NCBI GenBank assembly: GCA_943325435.2
Contig: CALPPK020000047.1
Location: forward strand, 1-7,434
DNA from: Bifidobacterium breve
GTDB taxonomy: Bacteria > Actinomycetota > Acidimicrobiia > Acidimicrobiales > Ilumatobacteraceae
Length of the DNA stretch: 7,434 nt
Reading direction: 5' to 3'
Position numbers and translations under genes: made by a program. This document shows, piece by piece, positions 1 to 5,908 of the stretch (its first letter is position 1; every line of letters starts with the position of its first letter). The notes below the pieces were generated by a model, which made no database searches, was not told the DNA's origin, and worked only from the letters and a program-made list of their open reading frames with translations.

Positions 1-893
1 GACTCTCTCTGATCAAGTGCTTTACGAACGTAGTCTCCGAACCAGTTACATGAAATAACGGTTAACGCAATTGCTCCGGCTGGCAAGTAAACCTCCCACG
101 GAGAGAATGCAATGTTGCCACGGCCGTTGGCAAGCATTGAGCCCCAACTGCCGCCACCAGGAACTCCAATACCAAGTACGGCAAGCGAACCTTCAACAAT
201 GATGACTGAACCGATGGCGAGAAAGCCGATAGCCAAAATGGCTGGTGCAACGTTCGGAAGGATGTGCTTGCGGATGATGGTGAAGTTCGAAGTTCCCATT
301 GATTTTGAAGCAAGGACGAATTCGCGGCTTGACCACTGAAGGGTTGCGCCTCGAGCGATTCGGCCAAGAATCGGAATGATGACGATTGTCAGTGACAGCA
401 TGAGGACACCAACACGACGAGTGGTTGAAGCTGGGTTGTTCTCATCTGAGTAGGCAAGAACCGAAATCAACGCCAAGGAAAGCACCAAGTTCGGGATCGA
501 CAACATGATGTTGAAGGCCATGGTGATCAGAATGTCAATTTTTCCTCGAAAATATGCAGAAGCGACACCGATAACTGTTCCGATGGCACCGCCCACAATT
601 ACTGCAACCAAGGCCACGAACACCGACAAACGTGCACCGTGTACAAGGCCTGAATACATGTCGTAACCATCAAGGGTTGTACCCAAGATGTGTGATTGAT
701 GGAATGGCGCTACACCAAGACTGTCGTAAAAAGACTCGTCCCATTGTGGGCCAGGAAGGAAGTCTCCAAAAATCGCAAGGAATAGAACAAGACCGACCCA
801 GAATCCGGCAAGGTAATAACCAATCGGGCGCTTCTTGCGTGGTTTTGAAACTGGAGCGATATCGGTAGTTGCTATTTGTTCAGTACTAGACAC
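1..893 (-). CDS. ABC transporter permease, DppC/OppC type (3' end cut by window)
   Basis: Second inner-membrane permease of a peptide/nickel/opine-class ABC importer. It forms the translocation pore with the neighbouring DppB-like protein. I translated it by hand: 297 full codons are visible and reading stays open to base 1. A basic N-terminus (SKPRKKRP, residues 16-23) is followed by a first membrane segment at about 25-42, then further segments at about 91-113, 121-147, 162-178, 216-240 and 268-283. The EAA loop that contacts the ATPase lies at about 191-214 (FVLASKSMG...RKHILPN). The visible end, GDYVRKALDQRE, matches where the family normally closes, so only a few residues should be missing. 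The start is GTG at 893-891, overlapping the upstream permease by 8 nt, which implies translational coupling. The next in-frame ATG is near residue 79, inside the domain. The family is clear; the substrate is not. Confidence 0.93.
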   Translation of the reverse strand, partial: MSSTEQIATTDIAPVSKPRKKRPIGYYLAGFWVGLVLFLAIFGDFLPGPQWDESFYDSLGVAPFHQSHILGTTLDGYDMYSGLVHGARLSVFVALVAVIVGGAIGTVIGVASAYFRGKIDILITMAFNIMLSIPNLVLSLALISVLAYSDENNPASTTRRVGVLMLSLTIVIIPILGRIARGATLQWSSREFVLASKSMGTSNFTIIRKHILPNVAPAILAIGFLAIGSVIIVEGSLAVLGIGVPGGGSWGSMLANGRGNIAFSPWEVYLPAGAIALTVISCNWFGDYVRKALDQRE

Positions 894-1845
894 GACGTTC
901 TCTCGTTCTTGGATCGGTGATATTTGTAATGAGGTCAACTGTTGAGTTGAAGAACACGTAGGCGAAAGACACCAGTGCAATCAGGGTTTGCATTGCAACA
1001 ATTTGTCGTGCACCGATTGAGTAGGCAATTTCGTATCCAATTCCTGGAATCACGAAGATGATTTCCACGATGATGGTTCCACCAATGAGACCACCCATGT
1101 TGAGAGCAGCCGAAGTGAGGAGAGTGGTACTCGATGGGCGGAAAACGTGCTTCCACAAAACGCGCTTATTTGAGATGCCCTTCGAGGCCGCCATTGTTAC
1201 GTAGTCCTCTTTCAGGGTGGCTATGACGTCTGTTCGCAACAGGCGGGTGTAGCTAGAGGTGAGACCAATGGCCAAACTTGCTACGGGAAGAATCATCAGC
1301 TTGAAGTGCTCAACTGGGTTACCGAATGGGGATTCGTAACCAATTGGGTCGACCCATCCGAGTTGTACCGCAAAGATCAGCGACAAGATGATTCCGGATG
1401 CGAAAGCAGGAATTGAAACTGCAGTGAAGAGAACTGAGCTTGTGATTCTGTCGAACCGTGAGTTCTCTTTGTATGCGGATATCAAACCAAGTGGGATGGA
1501 CAATGTGAGTGCAACAATTTGTGCGTAGAGAATGAGGAACAAGGAAGGGGGGAGACACTTCTTGAGTACTTCTGAAACCGGCCTGTATCCGCCGTTGAGG
1601 TAATACTTTCCGAAGTCACCTTGAAGCATTCCTGACAACCATTGCCAGTAATAACCGAAGATGCCTTTACTCAATCCGGTCTCTTGACGAATGAGTGCAC
1701 GCAATTCTTCTGGTGCGTTTGGAACAAGTACAGCTGCCGGATCACCAGGCAGCAATCTCATAAGTAATGACAACAAAAAAGTTGCAATGACTACCACTGT
1801 GCTTAGCAACACAATGCGCTTAAATATCATGCGAATTGTTTCCAT
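886..1845 (-). CDS. ABC transporter permease, DppB/OppB type
   Basis: First inner-membrane permease of the same importer, 319 residues from the chosen start and of normal family length. Visible features are an N-terminal membrane helix (about 9-28), the family signature LLPGDPAAVL (31-40), a periplasm-side QGDFG motif (75-79), and helices at about 103-123, 137-160, 183-198, 243-266 and 284-304. The EAA loop spans about 218-237 (MAASKGISNKRVLWKH). An upstream in-frame ATG at 1896 would add 17 residues, but it lies inside a terminator hairpin and has no family-like sequence. The ATG at 1845 follows a strong G-rich ribosome binding site and gives the usual N-terminus (METIRMIFKRIVLL). It is followed with overlap by the DppC-like gene and preceded by a terminator, so its transcript probably comes from read-through of the binding-protein genes. 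Confidence 0.94.
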   Translation of the reverse strand: METIRMIFKRIVLLSTVVVIATFLLSLLMRLLPGDPAAVLVPNAPEELRALIRQETGLSKGIFGYYWQWLSGMLQGDFGKYYLNGGYRPVSEVLKKCLPPSLFLILYAQIVALTLSIPLGLISAYKENSRFDRITSSVLFTAVSIPAFASGIILSLIFAVQLGWVDPIGYESPFGNPVEHFKLMILPVASLAIGLTSSYTRLLRTDVIATLKEDYVTMAASKGISNKRVLWKHVFRPSSTTLLTSAALNMGGLIGGTIIVEIIFVIPGIGYEIAYSIGARQIVAMQTLIALVSFAYVFFNSTVDLITNITDPRTRERRV

Positions 1846-1847
1846 AA

Positions 1848-1855
1848 CCCCCCTT
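1848..1855 (-). promoter_or_regulatory. Shine-Dalgarno site of the DppB-like permease
   Basis: On the minus strand AAGGGGGG stands 2 nt before the ATG at 1845. It can pair with the 16S anti-Shine-Dalgarno sequence if one G-U wobble is allowed. The AAGG part sits at workable distance from the start, and this site is the main reason for preferring 1845 over 1896. Confidence 0.7.
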
Positions 1856-1875
1856 GGATGTCTCAACTGTAATAC

Positions 1876-1914
1876 AAAAAAAGTGGCGGCACCCAATCGG
1901 GCGCCGCCACTTTT
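1876..1914 (-). terminator. Rho-independent terminator between SBP-1 and the permeases
   Basis: Perfect arms (1883-1890 GTGGCGGC and 1903-1910 GCCGCCAC) extend outward by four A/T pairs (1879-1882 with 1911-1914). They continue inward past one mismatch as CCC/GGG (1892-1894 with 1899-1901), leaving a four-base loop. Read on the minus strand, the GC-rich stem is followed by seven T (1882-1876), the classic intrinsic-terminator form. It lies 24 nt after the SBP-1 stop codon and 30 nt before the permease start. It probably ends most transcripts there while letting some read-through supply the permeases. Confidence 0.9.
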
Positions 1915-1938
1915 AGTTCGAAAGTGAACTGTGTTTAC

Positions 1939-3708
1939 TTAGTTTTTGTAAACGCCAGCCCAGTCGATTCCCCAGTTAGTCATGAGACGTTGGGTCTTCT
2001 TCAGTTCGATAGGTGTTTTACCAATTCCGCCCAAGCTCTTACCTGCGAACAGTTCGTAGCTGAAGTAGAAGGTGGCTCCCATGATTGCTTCTGTTTGAAG
2101 AAGCGCTGTTCCGGCTTTGTACTTGGCGGCTGCAAGAGCCTTGGACTGAGCAGCTTGACCTTCGTAGAACAATTTGTCCACATCAGTGTTTGAGTGGTGG
2201 TTCAAACCGAGGATTGAACCAATTGATGTACGGAAGATTCCAGCTAGTGGGTTCTTGCTGTCCTTTGCAAAACCGTTGGTGAGAACGAACGGCAAGTTGA
2301 ATGTGGTGTCAGTTCCTTCAAACAACAAGATTGCGATGGAATCGTACGCGTTGTAGTGCGAACCGGCTGCTGGTGAAGGGTTGAATGCCTTACCAATAAT
2401 GACGGCACCTTCTTCAGTAACGAAGTCGTACTTGATACCGCACTTGGCCATCATGGTCTGGAAGAACTTTGCGTTTCCTACGGAAACCGAGCTGGTGTCA
2501 GTAGGTCCGGCGAAAGCCAATTCAGTCTTGCCAGTTTCGGTCTTGTAGAGCTCTACATACTTCTTGGCTTCTGCGACGCTGTACTTCTGGAAACCATTGG
2601 TTGTGTACATGATGTTGTTCGGACCAACAAGTGACTTAGACACAACGCCTTCGCCCTTTGTACGGGTCTTTACCCAGTTCACACGGTCGATGCAAGAAAG
2701 AACTGCGAGACGCGCATTCTTGTTAGCGAATGGTGAACCTGGCTTGCCTTGGTTCAACCAAAGTGATGGGTAGTACTCGGCAGGCGACTTGTACTCAGTC
2801 AAGTTCTTCTTCTTACGAAGAGCTTGAATGTACTGACCTTCTGATGCACCAGAGAACATTGCTGCGTCGATCGTTCCAGTTTGAACTGCTGACTGACGGC
2901 TTGAGCTTTCCTTGATGTTTGTGAAAGTGATCTTGTCGATGTACGGAAGCTTGTTTCCTGTTACAGGATCCTTGCGCCAGTAATCAGCATTCTTAGCAAC
3001 AATCATTTCATCAGTTGTGAAACTAACTGCCTTGAACGGTCCTGTACCGATTGGTGTTCCTGAGCAAGTTGTCTTGTCGATCAACTGAGCAGGAGCGCGA
3101 ACAAAGCCACGACCGGATGCGTACAGAGTTCCCAAGAAGTCGTTCTGAGGACGGTCAAGTGTGTAGACCACAGTTGTTTCGCCAACGGCTGTTGCCTTGA
3201 GAATGTTTGACTGGAACGGAACTGCAGTACCAAGTGTGTGGCCATAAGCGGCTGTTGCTGCTGCTGGTCCCTTAGTAGCTGCTACTCCGAGGAACATATT
3301 TCCTGATGAGTTCAACCAGTTGGTAACCATTGCTGCTGCGTTCAGTGCTTCACCGTTGTGGAACTTGATGCCTGTACGAAGTTCAACGGTCCATGTCTTC
3401 AGGTCTGCTGAAGGTGTACCGCTCTTTGCAAGAAGTCCAACGAAGTCGTTTCCACGTGTCTTTTCGAACAACGTTTCGTACACAGTACGAGTTGCCATGA
3501 GTGCTGAGTTTGCTGGGTTGTTACCAACACAGAAACCGGGGAAGGTGTCGAAAATTCCGACCTTTACTTCTCCGCCGTATTTTGGAGCAGACGGATTTGA
3601 AGCCGCCTGACTTCCTGTTGAGGCCAGTGTGCTGATCGCAATAGTGGCTGCAACTGCTACCCCTATACGACGCATCACACGTGACCGAGTGATCTGACTT
3701 TGAGTCAT
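1939..3708 (-). CDS. Extracellular solute-binding protein, family 5 (SBP-1)
   Basis: Binding protein of the ABC importer, expected to capture its ligand outside the membrane and deliver it to the adjacent permeases. It has 589 residues, somewhat longer than typical DppA. The N-terminus has basic residues (RSRVMRR, 8-14), a hydrophobic core (15-29) and a likely signal peptidase I site after SQA (about 33-35). There is no lipobox cysteine; the first Cys is residue 60. Family-5 hallmarks are YETLFE (77-82), the strand WTVELRTGIKFHNGE (106-120), and GTGPFKAV...VAKNADYW (221-244). Four cysteines (60, 215, 339, 423) match those of SBP-2 and may form disulfides. The start at 3708 follows a G7 Shine-Dalgarno tract 7 nt upstream. 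Terminators lie before and after the gene. The ligand could be a peptide, but the family also carries nickel, opines and sugars, so it cannot be read from sequence alone. Confidence 0.95.
   Translation of the reverse strand: MTQSQITRSRVMRRIGVAVAATIAISTLASTGSQAASNPSAPKYGGEVKVGIFDTFPGFCVGNNPANSALMATRTVYETLFEKTRGNDFVGLLAKSGTPSADLKTWTVELRTGIKFHNGEALNAAAMVTNWLNSSGNMFLGVAATKGPAAATAAYGHTLGTAVPFQSNILKATAVGETTVVYTLDRPQNDFLGTLYASGRGFVRAPAQLIDKTTCSGTPIGTGPFKAVSFTTDEMIVAKNADYWRKDPVTGNKLPYIDKITFTNIKESSSRQSAVQTGTIDAAMFSGASEGQYIQALRKKKNLTEYKSPAEYYPSLWLNQGKPGSPFANKNARLAVLSCIDRVNWVKTRTKGEGVVSKSLVGPNNIMYTTNGFQKYSVAEAKKYVELYKTETGKTELAFAGPTDTSSVSVGNAKFFQTMMAKCGIKYDFVTEEGAVIIGKAFNPSPAAGSHYNAYDSIAILLFEGTDTTFNLPFVLTNGFAKDSKNPLAGIFRTSIGSILGLNHHSNTDVDKLFYEGQAAQSKALAAAKYKAGTALLQTEAIMGATFYFSYELFAGKSLGGIGKTPIELKKTQRLMTNWGIDWAGVYKN
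2705..2736. repeat. 32-bp exact repeat, copy in SBP-1
   Basis: These 32 bases are identical to 4727-4758 in SBP-2 and encode the peptide core SPFANKNARLA (about residues 325-335 in both proteins). Surrounding codons differ at many silent positions, so unbroken nucleotide identity here stands out. It could reflect strong constraint, or local gene conversion between the tandem genes. Confidence 0.75.
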
Positions 3709-3715
3709 TGAGTTT

Positions 3716-3722
3716 CCCCCCC
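3716..3722 (-). promoter_or_regulatory. G7 Shine-Dalgarno tract of SBP-1
   Basis: A run of seven G on the minus strand sits 7 nt before the ATG at 3708. It can pair with the anti-Shine-Dalgarno sequence through one G-U wobble. The spacing supports the start. A homopolymer of this length is also a possible site of slippage. Confidence 0.65.
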
Positions 3723-3743
3723 AAAATGCACACCAGAATTGAT

Positions 3744-3757
3744 GTGACAGCAGTCAC
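3744..3757. promoter_or_regulatory. Inverted repeat GTGAC-N4-GTCAC upstream of SBP-1 (candidate operator)
   Basis: A perfect 5-bp inverted repeat with a 4-nt centre ends 35 nt upstream of the SBP-1 start codon. An equivalent site stands at exactly the same distance before SBP-2. On the minus strand both belong to a longer shared block, TGACTGnTGTCACAnCAAT. Three further GTGAC/GTCAC pentamers lie nearby at 3777-3781, 3830-3834 and 3858-3862. A transcription-factor site is inferred; the regulator is unknown. Confidence 0.45.
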
Positions 3758-3878
3758 CATATCAGCGTGGGTGGGGGTGACGCCAAACACATTGTCGATA
3801 TTCTCTTGCGTTCTGCAACTAATTAACGGGTCACTTTGGGGTGATTTTGTCTGAAAAGTCACCTCTGAAGGACCAGCC

Positions 3879-3927
3879 AATAATAAAGGGGATGGGGGCA
3901 ATCCTTTCGGAAACCCCCATCCCCTTT
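3879..3927 (-). terminator. Hairpin terminator between SBP-2 and SBP-1
   Basis: A perfect 14-bp stem (3885-3898 paired with 3914-3927, AAAGGGGATGGGGG on both strands' reading) encloses a 15-nt loop. The loop can itself fold as TCC-GAAA-GGA on the minus strand. The stem is followed on that strand by ATTATT. It begins 24 nt after the SBP-2 stop codon. The T-tract is interrupted, so termination may be incomplete, but stem strength and position argue for an intrinsic terminator for SBP-2 transcripts. Confidence 0.82.
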
Positions 3928-3951
3928 GAAGATGGTCTGTTGACTAACGGA

Positions 3952-5730
3952 TTAGGCGGTCTTGTAGACGCCGGTCCAGTCGATACCAAAGTTGGTCACA
4001 ACACGCTGTGTCTTGCCCTTAACCAGTTGAAGTGAGCCGATTCCGGCGAGCTTCTTCGTGGTGAAGAGTGAGTAGTAGATGTGGTTGATCGAACCCATGA
4101 AACCATTGGTCTGGAGGTAAGTCGTTCCTTCTTTGTACTTGACCTTTGCGCCGGTACGGGTCTGTGCGGCTTGGCCAGCATAGAAAATCGTGTCGACAAC
4201 AGTGTCTGAGTGATGGTTGAGGCTGAGTACAACTCCAACGCTGTTCTGGAAGAGCGCCTTTACTGGGCTTGTGCTTGTTGCAGGGAACGCATTTGTTACC
4301 ACGAATGGCAAGTTGAACGTGACGTCAGTTCCTTCGAAGAGAAGGATTGGAATCATGTCGTATGCATTGTAGTACTCACCAGCAGCAACCTTTGGTGCTG
4401 CGTTGAATGCTTTAGCAATGATGACAGCTGATTCTTCAACTACAACATTCGCAGTAATTCCACACTTCTTCCATTGCTCGGTAAGGAACTTTGCGTTGGC
4501 CTGTGATGCAGAAGACTGATCTGATGGCATTGAGAATGTCAATGATGTCTTTCCTGTTTCCTTGAGGTAGGCAGCTACGTAAGCCTTAGAAGCTTTAACA
4601 CTGAACTTTGAGAAACCAGAAGTTGAATACATGTCGCTCTTTGGACCGACCAATGATTTTGCAACTGTTGTTTCACCCTTGCCGCGAACCTTTGCGTAGT
4701 TAACGCGGTCGATACAAGTAAGAAGAGCGAGACGCGCATTCTTGTTAGCGAATGGTGAGCCAGGCTTTCCTTGGTTCAACCACAGTGATGGGTAGTACTC
4801 AACAGGAGACTTATATTCGGTTGCAACACTCTTACGAAGACGAAGGTCTTTGATGAATGTTGCTTCTGAACCAGCTGTGAACATTCCAGCGTCGAGTGTT
4901 CCTGTACGAACTGCAGCTGCGCGCTGTGAACCCTCTTTCACATTCTTGAATGTGATCTTGTCGAGGTATGGCAACGCTGCGTTTGTGTTTGGATCTGTAC
5001 GCCAGTAGGAAGCGTTCTTTGCAACGATGAGCTCATCACTTGTGTAGCTAACGAACTTGAACGGTCCGGTACCAACTGGTGATGAAGCACATGTTGTTGA
5101 CGATGCAAACTGTGCAGGTGAGCGCATGAAGCCACGACCTGATGCGTAAAGAGTTCCAAGGAAGTCATTCTGTGCGCGGTCGAGAACGAACTCAACTACG
5201 TATGTTGACTTGGCTGAGAAGCTCTTGATGTTTGCAGCAAATGCAGCACCGGTGCCAACTGTGTAGCCCTTAGATGCATAACCAGCTAAACCGCCAGCAG
5301 CGTAAGCGCCAGCAGCAATAAGACCAGTGATTGCCTGATAGTTCGTTACTACTGAAGCAGCATTGAAAGCTGCGCCGTCGTGGAACTTGATTCCTTCGCG
5401 AAGAGTGATGGTCCATGTCTTCAAGTCAGCTGATGGAGTTCCGCTGCTTGCAAGAAGACCGACGTAGTCGCCACCGACTGTGCGCTCAAACAATGTTTCG
5501 TACATTGAACGTGTAGCCATGAGAGCTGAGTTGGCGGGGTTGTTACCCACACAAAAACCAGGGAAGGTGTCGAAGATGCCGACTTTGACTTCGCCGCCGT
5601 ACTTTGCAGCAGACGGATTGGCAGCTGCTTGACTGCCGGTTGAGGCCACGGTTGAAATCGCTATTGCTGTTGCTACTGCAACACCAACGCGACGCAATAC
5701 ACGTGAGCGCATTGAGTGAGTTTGTGTCAT
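3952..5730 (-). CDS. Extracellular solute-binding protein, family 5 (SBP-2)
   Basis: Paralog of SBP-1 with the same predicted role, 592 residues from the chosen start. The N-terminus MTQTHSMRSRVLRR aligns residue for residue with SBP-1, followed by a hydrophobic core (15-29) and a signal peptidase I site near SQA (33-35), again with no lipobox. Residues 36-80 are almost identical to SBP-1. Family-5 signatures include WTITLREGIKFHDGA (106-120) and GTGPFKFV...VAKNASYW (220-243). Cysteines 60, 214, 339 and 423 match those of SBP-1. Divergence is concentrated around residues 130-180 and in the loop regions after 370, which could change ligand preference. An in-frame ATG at 5772 would add 14 residues, but it overlaps the conserved upstream inverted repeat. 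The ATG at 5730 has an AGGGG site and matches the SBP-1 start. As first gene of the transporter group it probably has its own promoter in the preceding gap. Confidence 0.95.
   Translation of the reverse strand: MTQTHSMRSRVLRRVGVAVATAIAISTVASTGSQAAANPSAAKYGGEVKVGIFDTFPGFCVGNNPANSALMATRSMYETLFERTVGGDYVGLLASSGTPSADLKTWTITLREGIKFHDGAAFNAASVVTNYQAITGLIAAGAYAAGGLAGYASKGYTVGTGAAFAANIKSFSAKSTYVVEFVLDRAQNDFLGTLYASGRGFMRSPAQFASSTTCASSPVGTGPFKFVSYTSDELIVAKNASYWRTDPNTNAALPYLDKITFKNVKEGSQRAAAVRTGTLDAGMFTAGSEATFIKDLRLRKSVATEYKSPVEYYPSLWLNQGKPGSPFANKNARLALLTCIDRVNYAKVRGKGETTVAKSLVGPKSDMYSTSGFSKFSVKASKAYVAAYLKETGKTSLTFSMPSDQSSASQANAKFLTEQWKKCGITANVVVEESAVIIAKAFNAAPKVAAGEYYNAYDMIPILLFEGTDVTFNLPFVVTNAFPATSTSPVKALFQNSVGVVLSLNHHSDTVVDTIFYAGQAAQTRTGAKVKYKEGTTYLQTNGFMGSINHIYYSLFTTKKLAGIGSLQLVKGKTQRVVTNFGIDWTGVYKTA
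4727..4758. repeat. 32-bp exact repeat, copy in SBP-2
   Basis: Second copy of the 32-base segment at 2705-2736, in the same orientation and at the same codon positions of the paralog. The two are about 2.0 kb apart as direct repeats, so recombination between them would fuse the two genes in frame. Confidence 0.75.
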
Positions 5731-5738
5731 AAGAATTA

Positions 5739-5743
5739 CCCCT
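5739..5743 (-). promoter_or_regulatory. Shine-Dalgarno site of SBP-2
   Basis: AGGGG on the minus strand stands 8 nt before the ATG at 5730. It supports that start over the upstream ATG at 5772, before which I see no comparable G-rich site. Confidence 0.65.
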
Positions 5744-5765
5744 AAAACTGTCGCACCCGATTGGT

Positions 5766-5779
5766 GTGACATCAGTCAA
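5766..5779. promoter_or_regulatory. Inverted repeat upstream of SBP-2, counterpart of the SBP-1 site (candidate operator)
   Basis: GTGAC-N4-GTCAA, with inner 4-bp arms TGAC/GTCA, ends 35 nt before the SBP-2 start codon, the same distance as the SBP-1 copy. On the minus strand the site reads TTGACTGATGTCAC. The TTGACT part resembles a -35 element, but no acceptable -10 element follows at normal spacing. An operator or a remnant of a duplicated promoter region is inferred. Confidence 0.45.
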
Positions 5780-5804
5780 GGTAGTGCGCAAAACGCTGTG
5801 TCTG

Positions 5805-5818
5805 TTGTCATGTGACAA
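5805..5818. promoter_or_regulatory. Inverted repeat TTGTCA-N2-TGACAA upstream of SBP-2 (candidate operator)
   Basis: Perfect 6-bp arms flank a 2-nt centre in the gap before SBP-2, 25 nt upstream of the repeat at 5766-5779. It contains the same TGAC core. Its size and symmetry fit binding by a dimeric helix-turn-helix regulator; no specific regulator can be named. Confidence 0.4.
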
Positions 5819-5879
5819 AAGACCAAGAAGTGAATTCGTGTTGCGTGTTGCAAACAAACTTGTGTGTAACAAGCAAGTG

Positions 5880-5903
5880 TTTTTCACAATCGATTGTGAA
5901 AAA
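5880..5903. promoter_or_regulatory. Perfect 24-bp palindrome downstream of the dehydrogenase gene
   Basis: Twelve-base arms (TTTTTCACAATC at 5880-5891 and its exact complement at 5892-5903) meet without a spacer, 5 nt after the dehydrogenase stop codon. As RNA it could form an AT-rich 10-bp hairpin with a TCGA loop, but no T-tract follows on either strand, so it is a weak terminator candidate. Its perfect dyad symmetry and position at the head of the SBP-2 upstream region suit an operator at least as well. The role is not settled. Confidence 0.55.
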
Positions 5904-5908
5904 TCAAG

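Noticed and set aside
1846..1896. Longer N-terminus for the DppB-like permease from ATG at 1896
   Set aside because: The extra 17 codons run through the terminator hairpin and have no family-like sequence. The ATG at 1845 has a strong ribosome binding site.
3320..3610. Plus-strand open frames antisense to the binding-protein genes
   Set aside because: They are frame shadows of well-supported family-5 proteins, without ribosome binding sites or domain signatures.
3791..3818. Possible promoter for SBP-1 (TTGCAG, 16-nt spacer, GACAAT on the minus strand)
   Set aside because: Both boxes match consensus poorly and no equivalent is seen before SBP-2, so it is too weak to list.
3841..4035. Plus-strand open frame of 64 codons across the SBP-2/SBP-1 gap
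   Set aside because: It reads through the terminator stem and into the antisense of SBP-2, with no protein-like character.
5731..5772. Longer N-terminus for SBP-2 from ATG at 5772
   Set aside because: The added residues overlap the conserved upstream inverted repeat and have no counterpart in SBP-1. The ATG at 5730 aligns with the paralog start and has a Shine-Dalgarno site.
5880..5903. Palindrome as a bidirectional rho-independent terminator
   Set aside because: The stem is AT-rich and no T-tract follows it on either strand, so it is kept only as a symmetric element of unknown role.
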